Origin: Bathynomus jamesi
Taxonomy: Eukaryota; Arthropoda; Malacostraca; Isopoda; Cirolanidae
Direction: 5' to 3'
NCBI GenBank assembly: GCA_023014485.1
Contig: JAJOZX010012049.1
Span: 1 to 64,000 of the forward strand
DNA length: 64,000 nt
The notes beneath the pieces are model-generated. The model was not told where the DNA came from, did not search any database, and saw only the letters and a list, made by a program, of their open reading frames with translations. Below, one piece after another: positions 55,520 to 64,000 of the stretch (within the stretch, counting starts at the first letter, position 1; each line of letters opens with the position of its first letter). The translations under genes and the position numbers were made by a program.

Positions 55520-58500
55520 ATGAAGTGCTTGATATGTGCAGAAGAGATCGATGTGGGAAGCGGGGTATTTGTGGAAAGAGGGATCAAGACTCTGATTCAA
55601 GCAAGCAAAGATAGAGGAGATGATAAATACAAGACATTTCAGGAACTGAAGAGTGTACCAGTACACAAAATCTGTCGGAGAAACTACACAAGAAAGCACA
55701 GTATAGCTGCTGTCAATAAGGAACCTTCAGAACAATCAACTTCACAAGCCAACAGAGTTCTTCGTTCAGAAATAAAGACATTTAACTTTCTAAGTGACTG
55801 TATATTTTGTGGAGAGAAAGCAAGTTTACCTGACACAAAACATTCAAAAAATAGACGCCTCACTGTATATAATGTGGCTACTCTTGAATTTCGAGAAAAA
55901 ATTATTTCAATTTGTGAACAGCGCAGTGATAGTTGGGGGCAGGAAGTATATTCACGTATTGCAAATTCCATTGATTTAGTAGCAGAAGAAGGTCGTTATC
56001 ACTTTGTATGTTACAGCACATTCAAGCGCATTGCACAAAGAGATTCAGCAGGACGTCCAGAAGAATCAGTAGCTTCGTCTGCTTTCAAAAAACTTTTGGA
56101 ATACATTGAAAGTAATGATGAGTGTCAGTACAGTTTGAGTGAGCTGAAAGATATTATGATGGAAGTTTCTGGTGCACAAAAAGAAGACCTTTACAGTGAC
56201 CACTGGCTTAAGTGTAAGTTCCTTTCACACTACAAGTCAAGCATAATCTGTACAGATCTGCATTCCCGACATAACATATTTAGCTTCACTCACACAGGAC
56301 GGAGGATTTTAACAGAACAATGGTATGAAAACAAGAAGACAGATGAGACTAGTGAACGATTACGTATTGTTGAAACAGCTGCAAAAATCATCAAAGAAGA
56401 CATTTGTAAAACAGTGTATGATTGTAGCATGTACCCAGACATTGATGACATGAAGGCTGAGGGTCAGACTTTAGTTCCCCCGACACTTACAGCTTTCACT
56501 GAGAGTCTTATTTCAACTAAAACTCAACCTACACCTGAAAGTATAGATCGCAAGAGAACTTTTATCAACCATTCGATAATTTCTGCTATGAGGCCACGTT
56601 CATTCCTATCTCCACTGCATTTGGGACTTTCTGTACACCCATATCGCAATTATGGATCAAGACATCTAATAGACATTTTGCATGCTGTGGGTGCATGCTC
56701 TTCATACAAAGAAGCCACAAACTTCCTAAATTGTGCTGTTAATAGCCCACGGTCAACAGTACAACCAGATGCATTTATACAGTTTGTCTTTGATAATGCT
56801 GATGTGAACACAAGAACCCTGGATGGTTTGGGTACCTTTCATGCACTTGGAGGAATAAAGTGTGTTACTCCAGGAAACTCTGTCTCGAAATGCCCTCCTT
56901 TAGCACGTAATATTGGTGAAAAATGTGACACTACTTCAAATCAAATACCCATTATCCCTTACAAAAAACCTCCCACATCAGGTTTGAAGAGCATAATCTT
57001 AAGTGACATAACACATGAAGATGGAGATGTAGTTCGCAGAGGTTTCAAACTTGATGTTCTGTGGTTGGCTGGATTTAGTGAAGTTCAAAATAAATTACCA
57101 AGCTGGAATGGCTATATGAAATATGCAGTTACAAATGGAACATGGAATGTAAGTCGTGTGCTGGCAGTGCCTTTCATAAATCTAGAACCAGGAAATCTGA
57201 CAACCCTTTACTCAGCTTTGATGTTTGCCGCAAAAGAAAGCCAAAGTCATAATCAGGCATGTGTAGTTACTTTTGACCAACCCTTGTTCTTGAAGTCTGT
57301 AGATATTGTTGAGTCAGAACCAGTTGCTAGTCTTGTATCTTCAATAGTTGTTCGCTTAGGAGGTTTTCATTTGTTGATGTCATACATGGGAGCAGTAGGA
57401 CATATAATGAGTGGTAGTGGGATTGAGGAGTTGTGGCAAACTGTTTATGGAAAAGCGACTGTACCCCACATGATGAAAGGCCATTCATATGCCAGAGCCG
57501 TACGTGCTCATATTCTAACAGCTGCAGCACTCTTTACTCTCATTCATGACGAATTGGCTTCAAAAGCTGAAGAATCACAAAACATACTGTGTGAAATATC
57601 AAAACAGTATTCAGCAAAGGCACTAACTTCTGAAGATGTTTTTGAGTGTGTTGCTATTGAGAACTACATAAATCTGTTTGAGAAAGTCAAAAAAGATATG
57701 CAGAATTCAGGCAAAACACCTAAGTTATGGCTTCAGTATTTTCAGCAAGTCATGCTTATCCTTCAGTTTATAAGAGCAGAACGAACAGCAGACTGGAATT
57801 TGCATATTGAAACTGTCAAATATATGCTTCCTTACTTTCATAGTGCAGGTCATATACATTATGCAAAATGTGCCCATCTGTATCTAACTTTGATGGAGGA
57901 TTTGCCCAACAAAATGTCATCTGAGGACTTCCAAAGATTCACGAAAGATGGTTACTTCACAATCAGGCGCAGTGACAGATTCTGGTCTGGTGTGTCAACA
58001 GATATGTGCATTGAGCAAGTTTTAATGCGTAGCTTTAAAGCAATAGGTGGACTTACACATGGTCGGGGAATCACAGATTCAACTTTACAGAGATGGGTGT
58101 TGTCTGCTCCAGCTTGTGGTGAAATAACTGGGACGTTATCAGAGTTCGCAGGAATAAGTGTAACAATTAGTCATCAGAACATAGAATCTGGAACATCTCG
58201 TCAAACAAGAGATTTAAACGACTTTGTGACATTTGTTTGCTGGCTAAAAGAACATAACCCATTTGGTCAATTATCAGGACAGTTGGTAAACCTCTCAAAT
58301 GGGTTGATAGCAGATTCATCAATAACATGTGATAGGGCACTAGAGATTGGTACAGAAACAATGAAAGCACTCTCAAGTCATAGCTTCTCTGATATTCGAC
58401 TGCAAAGGAAGAAGAAAGTAGTTCCTTTGTCTAACCTGTCATCTGGCACAATAAAGATGAAAGAAAAAACTGTAATCCTGCATTCCCCACAAGAACTCTT

Positions 58501-59839
58501 CCACAGAATGATATGTTTGGACATAAGCAAAACAGAAGTTAAAGGGTACTTTCAGTATGAGCTGGCAAGTGTGCCTCCATCATTATTTGACTCAACATTG
58601 TTAAGAAAAGGCACAAAGTCTTCTCTGATCAATGCTTTTCAGTCGCACAACGAGATGTTAGCTTTACCAGCCAATCCTCACTACATTTTAGATGGAGGAA
58701 ACCTTCTTCATTGCGTTGTTTGGCCAAAACCCGCTACATTTGGTCAGCTGTTTGACTTGTATACAACCTCTGTAGAGAGCAATTACGGTAAAAACTGTAC
58801 AGTGGTGTTTGATGGTTATCCTGACAGAGAAACCACTAAGACAGCCGAGCAAGAGCGACGAGCAGCAAAAAGAACTTCTAGAGATATCATATTTAATGAG
58901 AATACACCAACCACTATACCACAATCAGATTTTCTTGCTAACAGAAACAACAAACGGGCCCTGATTGCATCTCTTGTGTCTAGTATGAAGATCAAAGGTT
59001 ATTCTGTTGTTCAGGCGGAGAGTGATGCAGATACTGTTATTGTTAAGGCTGCTCTAGATCAAGCTAAACACAAAAATCAAACAGTAGTTGTTGGCCAGGA
59101 TACGGATCTTCTAGTGCTTCTAACTGCTCTAGCCCATGAAGACTTTGAAATTTGGTTTCTCAAACCAGGGAAATCAAGCAGCACACCCCGTATTTTCAGC
59201 ATCCAAAGTGAGAAAAAAAACATGGGGAAGGCTTGTGAAGTTTTGCTATCTGCTCACGCCATGACTGGATGCGATACCACATCAGCTTTGTATAAAAAAG
59301 GAAAAGTTAGAGGTCTCCAACTTCTACAGAACCATACAGAAATGAGAGAAGAAATGAAAATATTTAACCAAAAGGAAGCCAGTAAAGAAGATATCAAAGC
59401 TGTTGGGGAAAAGTTCCTCTTAAAAATGTACGGATCAAAATCAAAGTCCTTGGATGAGCTAAGATACTTCATGTATACTCGCATAGTAGCAAAAAAGAAG
59501 TTAGATACATCTTTTCAACTAGCATCCCTACCTCCGACCAGTGCAGCAGCAGAGCAACACTCATACAGAGTGTACTTGCAGGTCCAAGAATGGTTAGGAA
59601 ACTGCCTGGAGCCAACAGAGTGGGGATGGTCCATGACAGGGAAATCACTGAGGCCTGTCCCTACTACCAAGGAAGCCGCTCCATCACAACTTCTTAACCT
59701 CATTTCATGTAACTGCAAGCTAGGATGCACCAAGAGATGCAAGTGCATACAGTTTGGTTTGCTGTGCTCAGCGATGTGTGGAGGATGTGAAGGAACTACC
59801 TGCGAGAACTCTTATGTTGAAACGCTACTAGACAACTGA
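55520..59839 (+). CDS. Academ-like transposase with XPG/PIN-type nuclease domain, 1439 aa
   Basis: The probable transposase of the enclosing element; it would act in the nucleus on the TIRs. The N-terminus has two zinc-binding motifs: CLICAEE with VHKICRRNY (residues 3-55) and CIFCGEKA with HFVCYS (93-162). A long middle region (about 200-1000) has no motif I recognise. Residues ~1055-1255 form an XPG/FEN-like nuclease: ILDGGNLLHCVVW, VVFDGYPD, AESDADTVIVKAAL, VVGQDTDLLVLL and MTGCDTTSALYKKGK, with the acidic residues in place. The C-terminus (1395-1428) is Cys-rich: CNCKLGCTKRCKC. The ATG follows CTTTTCAG and GTAATGG; no intron is evident. No stop or frameshift, so it may be functional. Confidence 0.8.
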   Translation: MKCLICAEEIDVGSGVFVERGIKTLIQASKDRGDDKYKTFQELKSVPVHKICRRNYTRKHSIAAVNKEPSEQSTSQANRVLRSEIKTFNFLSDCIFCGEKASLPDTKHSKNRRLTVYNVATLEFREKIISICEQRSDSWGQEVYSRIANSIDLVAEEGRYHFVCYSTFKRIAQRDSAGRPEESVASSAFKKLLEYIESNDECQYSLSELKDIMMEVSGAQKEDLYSDHWLKCKFLSHYKSSIICTDLHSRHNIFSFTHTGRRILTEQWYENKKTDETSERLRIVETAAKIIKEDICKTVYDCSMYPDIDDMKAEGQTLVPPTLTAFTESLISTKTQPTPESIDRKRTFINHSIISAMRPRSFLSPLHLGLSVHPYRNYGSRHLIDILHAVGACSSYKEATNFLNCAVNSPRSTVQPDAFIQFVFDNADVNTRTLDGLGTFHALGGIKCVTPGNSVSKCPPLARNIGEKCDTTSNQIPIIPYKKPPTSGLKSIILSDITHEDGDVVRRGFKLDVLWLAGFSEVQNKLPSWNGYMKYAVTNGTWNVSRVLAVPFINLEPGNLTTLYSALMFAAKESQSHNQACVVTFDQPLFLKSVDIVESEPVASLVSSIVVRLGGFHLLMSYMGAVGHIMSGSGIEELWQTVYGKATVPHMMKGHSYARAVRAHILTAAALFTLIHDELASKAEESQNILCEISKQYSAKALTSEDVFECVAIENYINLFEKVKKDMQNSGKTPKLWLQYFQQVMLILQFIRAERTADWNLHIETVKYMLPYFHSAGHIHYAKCAHLYLTLMEDLPNKMSSEDFQRFTKDGYFTIRRSDRFWSGVSTDMCIEQVLMRSFKAIGGLTHGRGITDSTLQRWVLSAPACGEITGTLSEFAGISVTISHQNIESGTSRQTRDLNDFVTFVCWLKEHNPFGQLSGQLVNLSNGLIADSSITCDRALEIGTETMKALSSHSFSDIRLQRKKKVVPLSNLSSGTIKMKEKTVILHSPQELFHRMICLDISKTEVKGYFQYELASVPPSLFDSTLLRKGTKSSLINAFQSHNEMLALPANPHYILDGGNLLHCVVWPKPATFGQLFDLYTTSVESNYGKNCTVVFDGYPDRETTKTAEQERRAAKRTSRDIIFNENTPTTIPQSDFLANRNNKRALIASLVSSMKIKGYSVVQAESDADTVIVKAALDQAKHKNQTVVVGQDTDLLVLLTALAHEDFEIWFLKPGKSSSTPRIFSIQSEKKNMGKACEVLLSAHAMTGCDTTSALYKKGKVRGLQLLQNHTEMREEMKIFNQKEASKEDIKAVGEKFLLKMYGSKSKSLDELRYFMYTRIVAKKKLDTSFQLASLPPTSAAAEQHSYRVYLQVQEWLGNCLEPTEWGWSMTGKSLRPVPTTKEAAPSQLLNLISCNCKLGCTKRCKCIQFGLLCSAMCGGCEGTTCENSYVETLLDN

Positions 59840-59877
59840 TAACTGAGTGTGTTGCAATATGACACTACACATAATGC

Positions 59878-59883
59878 AATAAA
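59878..59883 (+). terminator. Polyadenylation signal AATAAA
   Basis: AATAAA lies 39 bases after the stop codon of the Academ-like transposase. The following 59884-60510 is AT-rich 3' sequence with no further gene. Confidence 0.5.
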
Positions 59884-60514
59884 TGTACAATCTAGCTTAT
59901 TTTTGCGTAGTAATTAGAAAATTATACTTAAAACAGGGAGACACAATTACATTTTATTTCCTAGCTCATGTTAGATGACTTTATTCAACATTAGAGATGT
60001 CACACAGTGCCTTAGTGTTAAAGCTATATACTGTATTACTGCGTTGCACTCCAAGACTTAGATTACTACATTTTCATTTTAGGTAACAACAGACGATTAT
60101 AGTTAGCTATAGTGATGTTCCCAAGTGTCTAAGGATTACTGTGACCATTCAATAAGATGTTATTTTATGTTCAATCCATAAAACCTGTCTGAACATCATG
60201 GTCATCATCAATACATGAAAATTCTTCCTATGTTACATTTTTCTTCAGTATACAAGATAAGGAAAAATGCATGTTATATTTTACATAAAATATATTAGTA
60301 ATGTATGTATTGAGAATAGCATTCATAATTATTTCCATTTTCAATACTTAGATGTCTAATGAAGGAATAAAATAACTGTTTTAAATAATGTTACTCCAAA
60401 CCGATAACTTAGCTCCTACCCGTCATCAAAAAAATTACATTACAGTATTTTTCTCTAGCTCTTTCTGTTGTGCTTTACTTTTTTACCAAACTACCTATAA
60501 AAAACAAACTGTCA

Positions 60515-60921
60515 TGGTTCTGAAATAATAAATTGCAACAAAATATTCGAATTTCTACCCATTAACCAAGTTTGAACGTCATGTCTGCACTGATTCATAG
60601 AATAAAGGAATTTTGTATTTTGCGTAACTTTTTTATGTTTCATCGTACAAAACAAAGTTGGGAACAGAAAATGTTTGCCTTTTTATGTAGAATGATTTTG
60701 CTCTCTTGGTAAATTTTCGTATCTTTTACGGGTCTGAAGTTATTTCCAAAATATCGAAATTCGGCCGCCATTTTCCAAGATGGCGGCTGGAGCACAACTT
60801 GGATTTGTTGGGACTTTTAATATATTCATCAGTAGGGTTCAGTTTACAAGTGTACCAAGTTTCGACTTCCTGCTAATTTGATAGGTCGATTGAATATATT
60901 TATCCTAAAATTCTTCCACTA
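60515..60921 (-). repeat. Right terminal inverted repeat of the Academ-like element
   Basis: Inverted partner of 54790-55185. It differs by scattered substitutions and a ~10-base insertion near the outer end (AATATATTCAA region). Confidence 0.9.
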
Positions 60922-62349
60922 AGAGATGAGGAAGGCCTTCTAAGGTGTAAAGGGAGATTAGACAAATCAAAACTGTCATACAAAAGCAAACATCCAATCC
61001 TTTTACCTAGATTTAGCTATTTGACAACATTAATCATCAGAAAAACACACAATGATGTACATCATATGGGGGTACCACAGACACTAACTACATTAAGAAA
61101 AACTTATTGGATACCCAAGGGAAGGATCACTGTTAAAACAGTCCTGAGTGAGTGTGTCACATGTAGGCGTATTCATGCTAGGCCCTATAGGAAACCAAAT
61201 CCTCCTGCTTTGCCAGAGGAGAGAGTTACTCTCAACAGACCCTTTGAGACTGTAGGCATTGACTATACAGGAGCATTGACTGTAGGGGTGGTTGACACTG
61301 AACAAAAAATGTACATTGTACTGTTTACATGTGCTGCCTCACGAGCTGTTTATCTGGATGTTGTGGAGGACCTTACAGCAGAATCTTTTGTTGCTGTCTT
61401 TAAGAGATTCTGTGCACGACATTCAGTACCCAAGACAGTTTGGACTGACAATGCTACATATTTCAAGGCTGGTGAACAAGTTATCCACGACTTGTTAAGC
61501 GATGAACTCACACAATTATATATACAAAATTCAAACATAAAGTGGAAGTATATTCCGGTTGCCTCTCCTTGGTATGGTTCTATCTGGGAGAGGAATATAC
61601 AAACAGTAAAGAATTGCTTGAAGAAAGCAATTGGTAAAAAACAGATACACTTGTTTGAGTTGCTCACTCTCCTGGCTGAGATTGAGAACATCATTAACAA
61701 TAGACCACTCACTTATGTGAGTGACAACATTAATGACCCGGAACCATTAACTCCAAATCATTTGATTCGGGGAGAACAAGTTAGTCTCCTGCCGGACTAC
61801 AATATAGACTCTTCAGAAGACCCAAACTGGACTCAACGACATGATCAGCTCCAGACTAAGTTACAACATTTAACCAGAGTTAAAGCTCATTTCATTAAAC
61901 AGTGGAAAACTGAGTACTTGATGGGTCTAAGGGAGAGACATAAACAAATGACTAAGAAGGATTGGTCTGACACAATTAAGGTAGGGGACCTTGTTCTCAT
62001 ACATGACAGTACTCCAAGACAATAGTGGCCTCTGGCTAGAGTTTTAGAACTCAGACCAGGGGCAGACGGGGTAACAAGAGTGGTCAAATTAAGGACTTCA
62101 ACGGGTGACACAACAAGAGACATTTCTCTTTTGTACCCCTTAGAGTCTGGACCCAAAACAATGGACTTTGGAGAACCTTCTCCACCGACAGTAACAACTG
62201 GAGACACTGAACTTCCAGTAACTATTCCTTTGACAGTAGGAGTGGTAACGCATCCTACTACAACATTGACAGACACAAGACCTCAGCGACAAACAGCATT
62301 AAAGGCGCGACTAGTTTTACAACAACAAATAGATGCTGGGGAATTGTAA
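60922..62349 (+). pseudogene. BEL/Pao pol C-terminus with integrase, one in-frame stop
   Basis: Resumes at RDEEGLLRCKGRLDKSKL and reads the integrase: a zinc-binding H-x-x-x-H region (KTHNDVHHMG) and C-x-x-C (SECVTCRR), then the catalytic triad in VGIDYTGAL, VWTDNATYF and PWYGSIWERNIQ. The tail has NNRPLTYVSDN and LTPNHLIRG. From 61021 the frame is open for 334 codons, then a single TAG at 62023-62025 breaks it before WPLARVLELRPGADG; the frame afterwards stays open to 62349. Apart from this stop the D-D-E integrase looks complete. The catalytic core acts on cDNA ends in the nucleus in intact elements. Confidence 0.85.
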
Positions 62350-62587
62350 TTTTATCTTCTAACTTTCACTTTTTCTTTTCTTATGGTAAAGACCATAGAC
62401 AGTTTCATCCTATGGATGTATATTTTCTCTTCTAATTAAATGCTACATCTTCTCCATGAGAAGGTGAGGATAGGCACTGTTAATCAGATTAACAGGCATT
62501 TACAGTCAAATAGTTAGCTAGTCTACACTCAGACATAAAAATTGGTGACACTGACACCAAAATTTTTATCTCCCGGGGCCCCCAGTA

Positions 62588-63306
62588 TATGGAAAACTGA
62601 TGTGTGGGTAGTTGGGAGGTAACGAAAATGGTTCACTGAGTAGGTAGGTAGTTAATCTAACAATTATTAAATTCCTTTTATGTCAATAACTGGGTGGATG
62701 AAACCAATTGGTTGCTCACCAGAGTTATTCTCCACACTAGTATTTATATACTGTGTGACAAGAGCGTGCTCGGTAATAGATATACATTACCGATCAACCA
62801 ACCGAAGAAAAAACCAAGACGGCACTGGTGGAAAAAGCCCCGCGAAAAAGGAACAAGGGAGAACGAAAACGAGGAACGGGGCGAGAAGCCGGAACGAGAG
62901 AAGGGAGAAGGACAAACAACGGAAAAAGATCCCCACCAGCAAGTACGCTCTCAACAATTAGACAGAAGGGGAAAAGAGACTCTAATAACTAGCAGTAAGT
63001 GACTAATTGTGTTTTAACCCAGTTAGAAGTAAACGCATTAAATTAAGCTGGGTCAGACAACTTAGGCCTACATTGTGGCCTAAGACCTAGCATCAACTCA
63101 TAGCTTAACAAAGGTGAAGGTAGATTGCCCTAACCTAATTTGGTGAGGAATCCTACTGTGGACCTCAATTTATCTGCCCGCTCTGGACCATTTCCGGAAT
63201 CTCTAGGCTGACCCCTACAAGGCTAGATTTAATCTACTCTATAGTTAGACTGGAGATATAAGGGGTGGGTTAATTGTGGACCAATTCATACAGAGCGTTT
63301 TTCACA
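62588..63306 (+). repeat. BEL/Pao 3' LTR
   Basis: Same sequence as 52087-52804 apart from one extra A and one T for C. The DNA just before it (CCCGGGGCCCCCAGTA) is not purine-rich, so a normal polypurine tract is not obvious. GGTGG follows as target duplication. Confidence 0.95.
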
Positions 63307-63770
63307 GGTGGGGAAGTAGGTAGGTGGATTGAAAACCGGCTGAAGAATGCCACAAAATTAATCCCTTCCGTTAGGCATATGGGCTACAATCGACGCTTAC
63401 GTGATGCGGGTTCAAAGATGTCGATTTTAGAAGCATGTTTAGTTTAAATGATAACCCAACTCGCAACAATGGTTGGAAGTTGGATTTGAAACGGTTTAGG
63501 ACTAGTGTGTGTGGGAATTACTTTACGTATAAGATCTGTGACACGTGGAACAGTTTACCTTCAGAAGTTGTGAACAGTTCCTCTGTGGATCATTTCAAGA
63601 AAAGGTTAGACCAAATCTTGCACACTATTTGAGTGTATAGAAAATTTTCCCTGGCACCCGTTGCCATTGGTACCTCCTCGGTATGGGCCGCAAGGCCTTT
63701 TGAGGTACTTCTTTTCCTTGTAACTCCTTGTAACTCTCTCTCTCTCTCGAATTTACATAAAATAAAAAAA
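63307..63770 (+). pseudogene. CR1-like LINE fragment, right part (C-terminus and 3' end)
   Basis: Continues the LINE interrupted at 52086: GKWVGRWIENRLKNATKLI, HMGYNRRLRDAGSKM, then NDNPTRNNGWKLDLKRFRTS and FTYKICDTWNSLPSEVVNS with HFKKRLDQILHTI, the C-terminus of CR1/L2-like LINE-encoded proteins. Much of the RT between these blocks is deleted. A 3' region follows with CCTCGGTATGGGCCGCAAGG and a TAACTCCTTGTAACTCTCTC tail. Confidence 0.7.
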
Positions 63771-64000
63771 TGATTCGCATTTTTCGCAGTGATTCATGTT
63801 GTTAAAAGTAAAGAAACTGTGTGTTTACATAAGAATGAAAGGCTAAATGTCGTTGCTACTCAACTATACATCGTTTAAAGAGGAGTCTCTCAATTCAAGA
63901 AAGATATCGAAGTTACACATGACAAAAAAATTTACTGAACTTCGTAGACCAGATCCATGACATCGATCAATTTTGGCCTTTCTTAAGTGCAGAAATTAAC
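63771..64000. other. No gene seen
   Basis: Unique-looking AT-rich DNA to the end of the window. Confidence 0.5.

Larger units (their letters stand above)
54790..60921 (+). mobile_element. Academ-like DNA transposon, 6.1 kb, apparently intact
   Basis: Terminal inverted repeats of about 395-410 bp start TAGTAGAGGAATTTTAGG and, inverted, TAGTGGAAGAATTTTAGG. AGA lies directly outside both ends (54787-54789 and 60922-60924), a 3-bp target duplication as expected for Academ (3-4 bp). Skipping the element and one AGA makes the flanking BEL/Pao pol frame continuous, which confirms the boundaries. Inside is one uninterrupted 1439-codon gene. Long TIRs, short duplication and XPG-type nuclease domain point to Academ; I could not confirm by search. 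Confidence 0.8.
52087..63306 (+). mobile_element. BEL/Pao LTR retrotransposon, internally deleted, carrying an Academ-like insertion
   Basis: Two ~718-bp LTRs in direct orientation bound the element, with GGTGG as a 5-bp target duplication at 52082-52086 and 63307-63311. The pol remnants (RT end, RNase H, integrase) are BEL/Pao type. Gag, protease and most of the RT are missing: without the Academ-like insertion only about 3.6 kb lies between the LTRs. The LTRs differ at one substitution and one single-base indel, so the insertion is recent although the coding remnants are degenerate. Confidence 0.9.

Noticed and set aside
1..64000. CRISPR arrays, bacterial operons, ribosome-binding sites, tRNA or rRNA genes
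   Set aside because: No regular spacer-repeat arrays, no operon structure and no cloverleaf or rRNA-like segment was recognised; the content is eukaryotic.

Overview
The window looks like a transposon-dense stretch of an arthropod nuclear genome, most plausibly a crustacean. The background is AT-rich and mostly non-coding. Introns, polyadenylation-type signals and several eukaryote-only element classes are present: I-group and CR1-like LINEs, Penelope-like elements, BEL/Pao, hAT and an Academ-like element. No sequence here fixes the species. The only piece that looks like a normal host gene is one exon of a SET-domain methyltransferase (KMT5A/PR-Set7-like) at 21385-21538 on the + strand. Almost everything else recognisable is mobile DNA.

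Layout. 1-3000: hAT ends and old CR1-like reverse transcriptase pieces, one split by a 468-bp hAT MITE with a perfect 8-bp target duplication. About 3005-16710: a large DNA transposon of a superfamily I cannot assign. It has roughly 450-bp terminal inverted repeats and a broken multi-exon gene on the - strand, and it holds an 877-bp MITE and a hAT element; the hAT is in turn interrupted by a GC-rich I-group LINE (copy A). 16713-24200: a hAT relic, the SET exon in intron-like DNA, a hAT MITE and two head-to-head Penelope fragments. 24252-30700: LINE copy B (-) with an intact 700-codon ORF1. 30701-36045: mostly unexplained AT-rich DNA with a diverged tandem array and a foldback repeat. 36046-50009: a tight cluster of a 279-bp non-autonomous LINE-like element, LINE copy C, a complete-ended Penelope-like element with terminal inverted repeats, a palindromic MITE, truncated LINE copy D and a hAT element with full TIRs. 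51893-63770: a CR1-like LINE fragment split by a BEL/Pao element (two nearly identical ~718-bp LTRs), which is itself split by a 6.1-kb Academ-like transposon with an uninterrupted 1439-codon ORF.

Two themes tie the region together. First, (TA)n microsatellites act as an insertion hub: LINE copies A, B and C, the short derivative and the Penelope-like element all begin and end in TA arrays, and neighbours share arrays. The LINE 3' ends carry small hairpins whose stems differ in sequence but keep pairing. Second, insertions are nested and can be dated relative to one another by target duplications. The youngest layer is BEL/Pao plus the Academ-like element on the right. Several otherwise good reading frames are broken by single-base changes in homopolymer runs, so some pseudogene calls could reflect assembly error.
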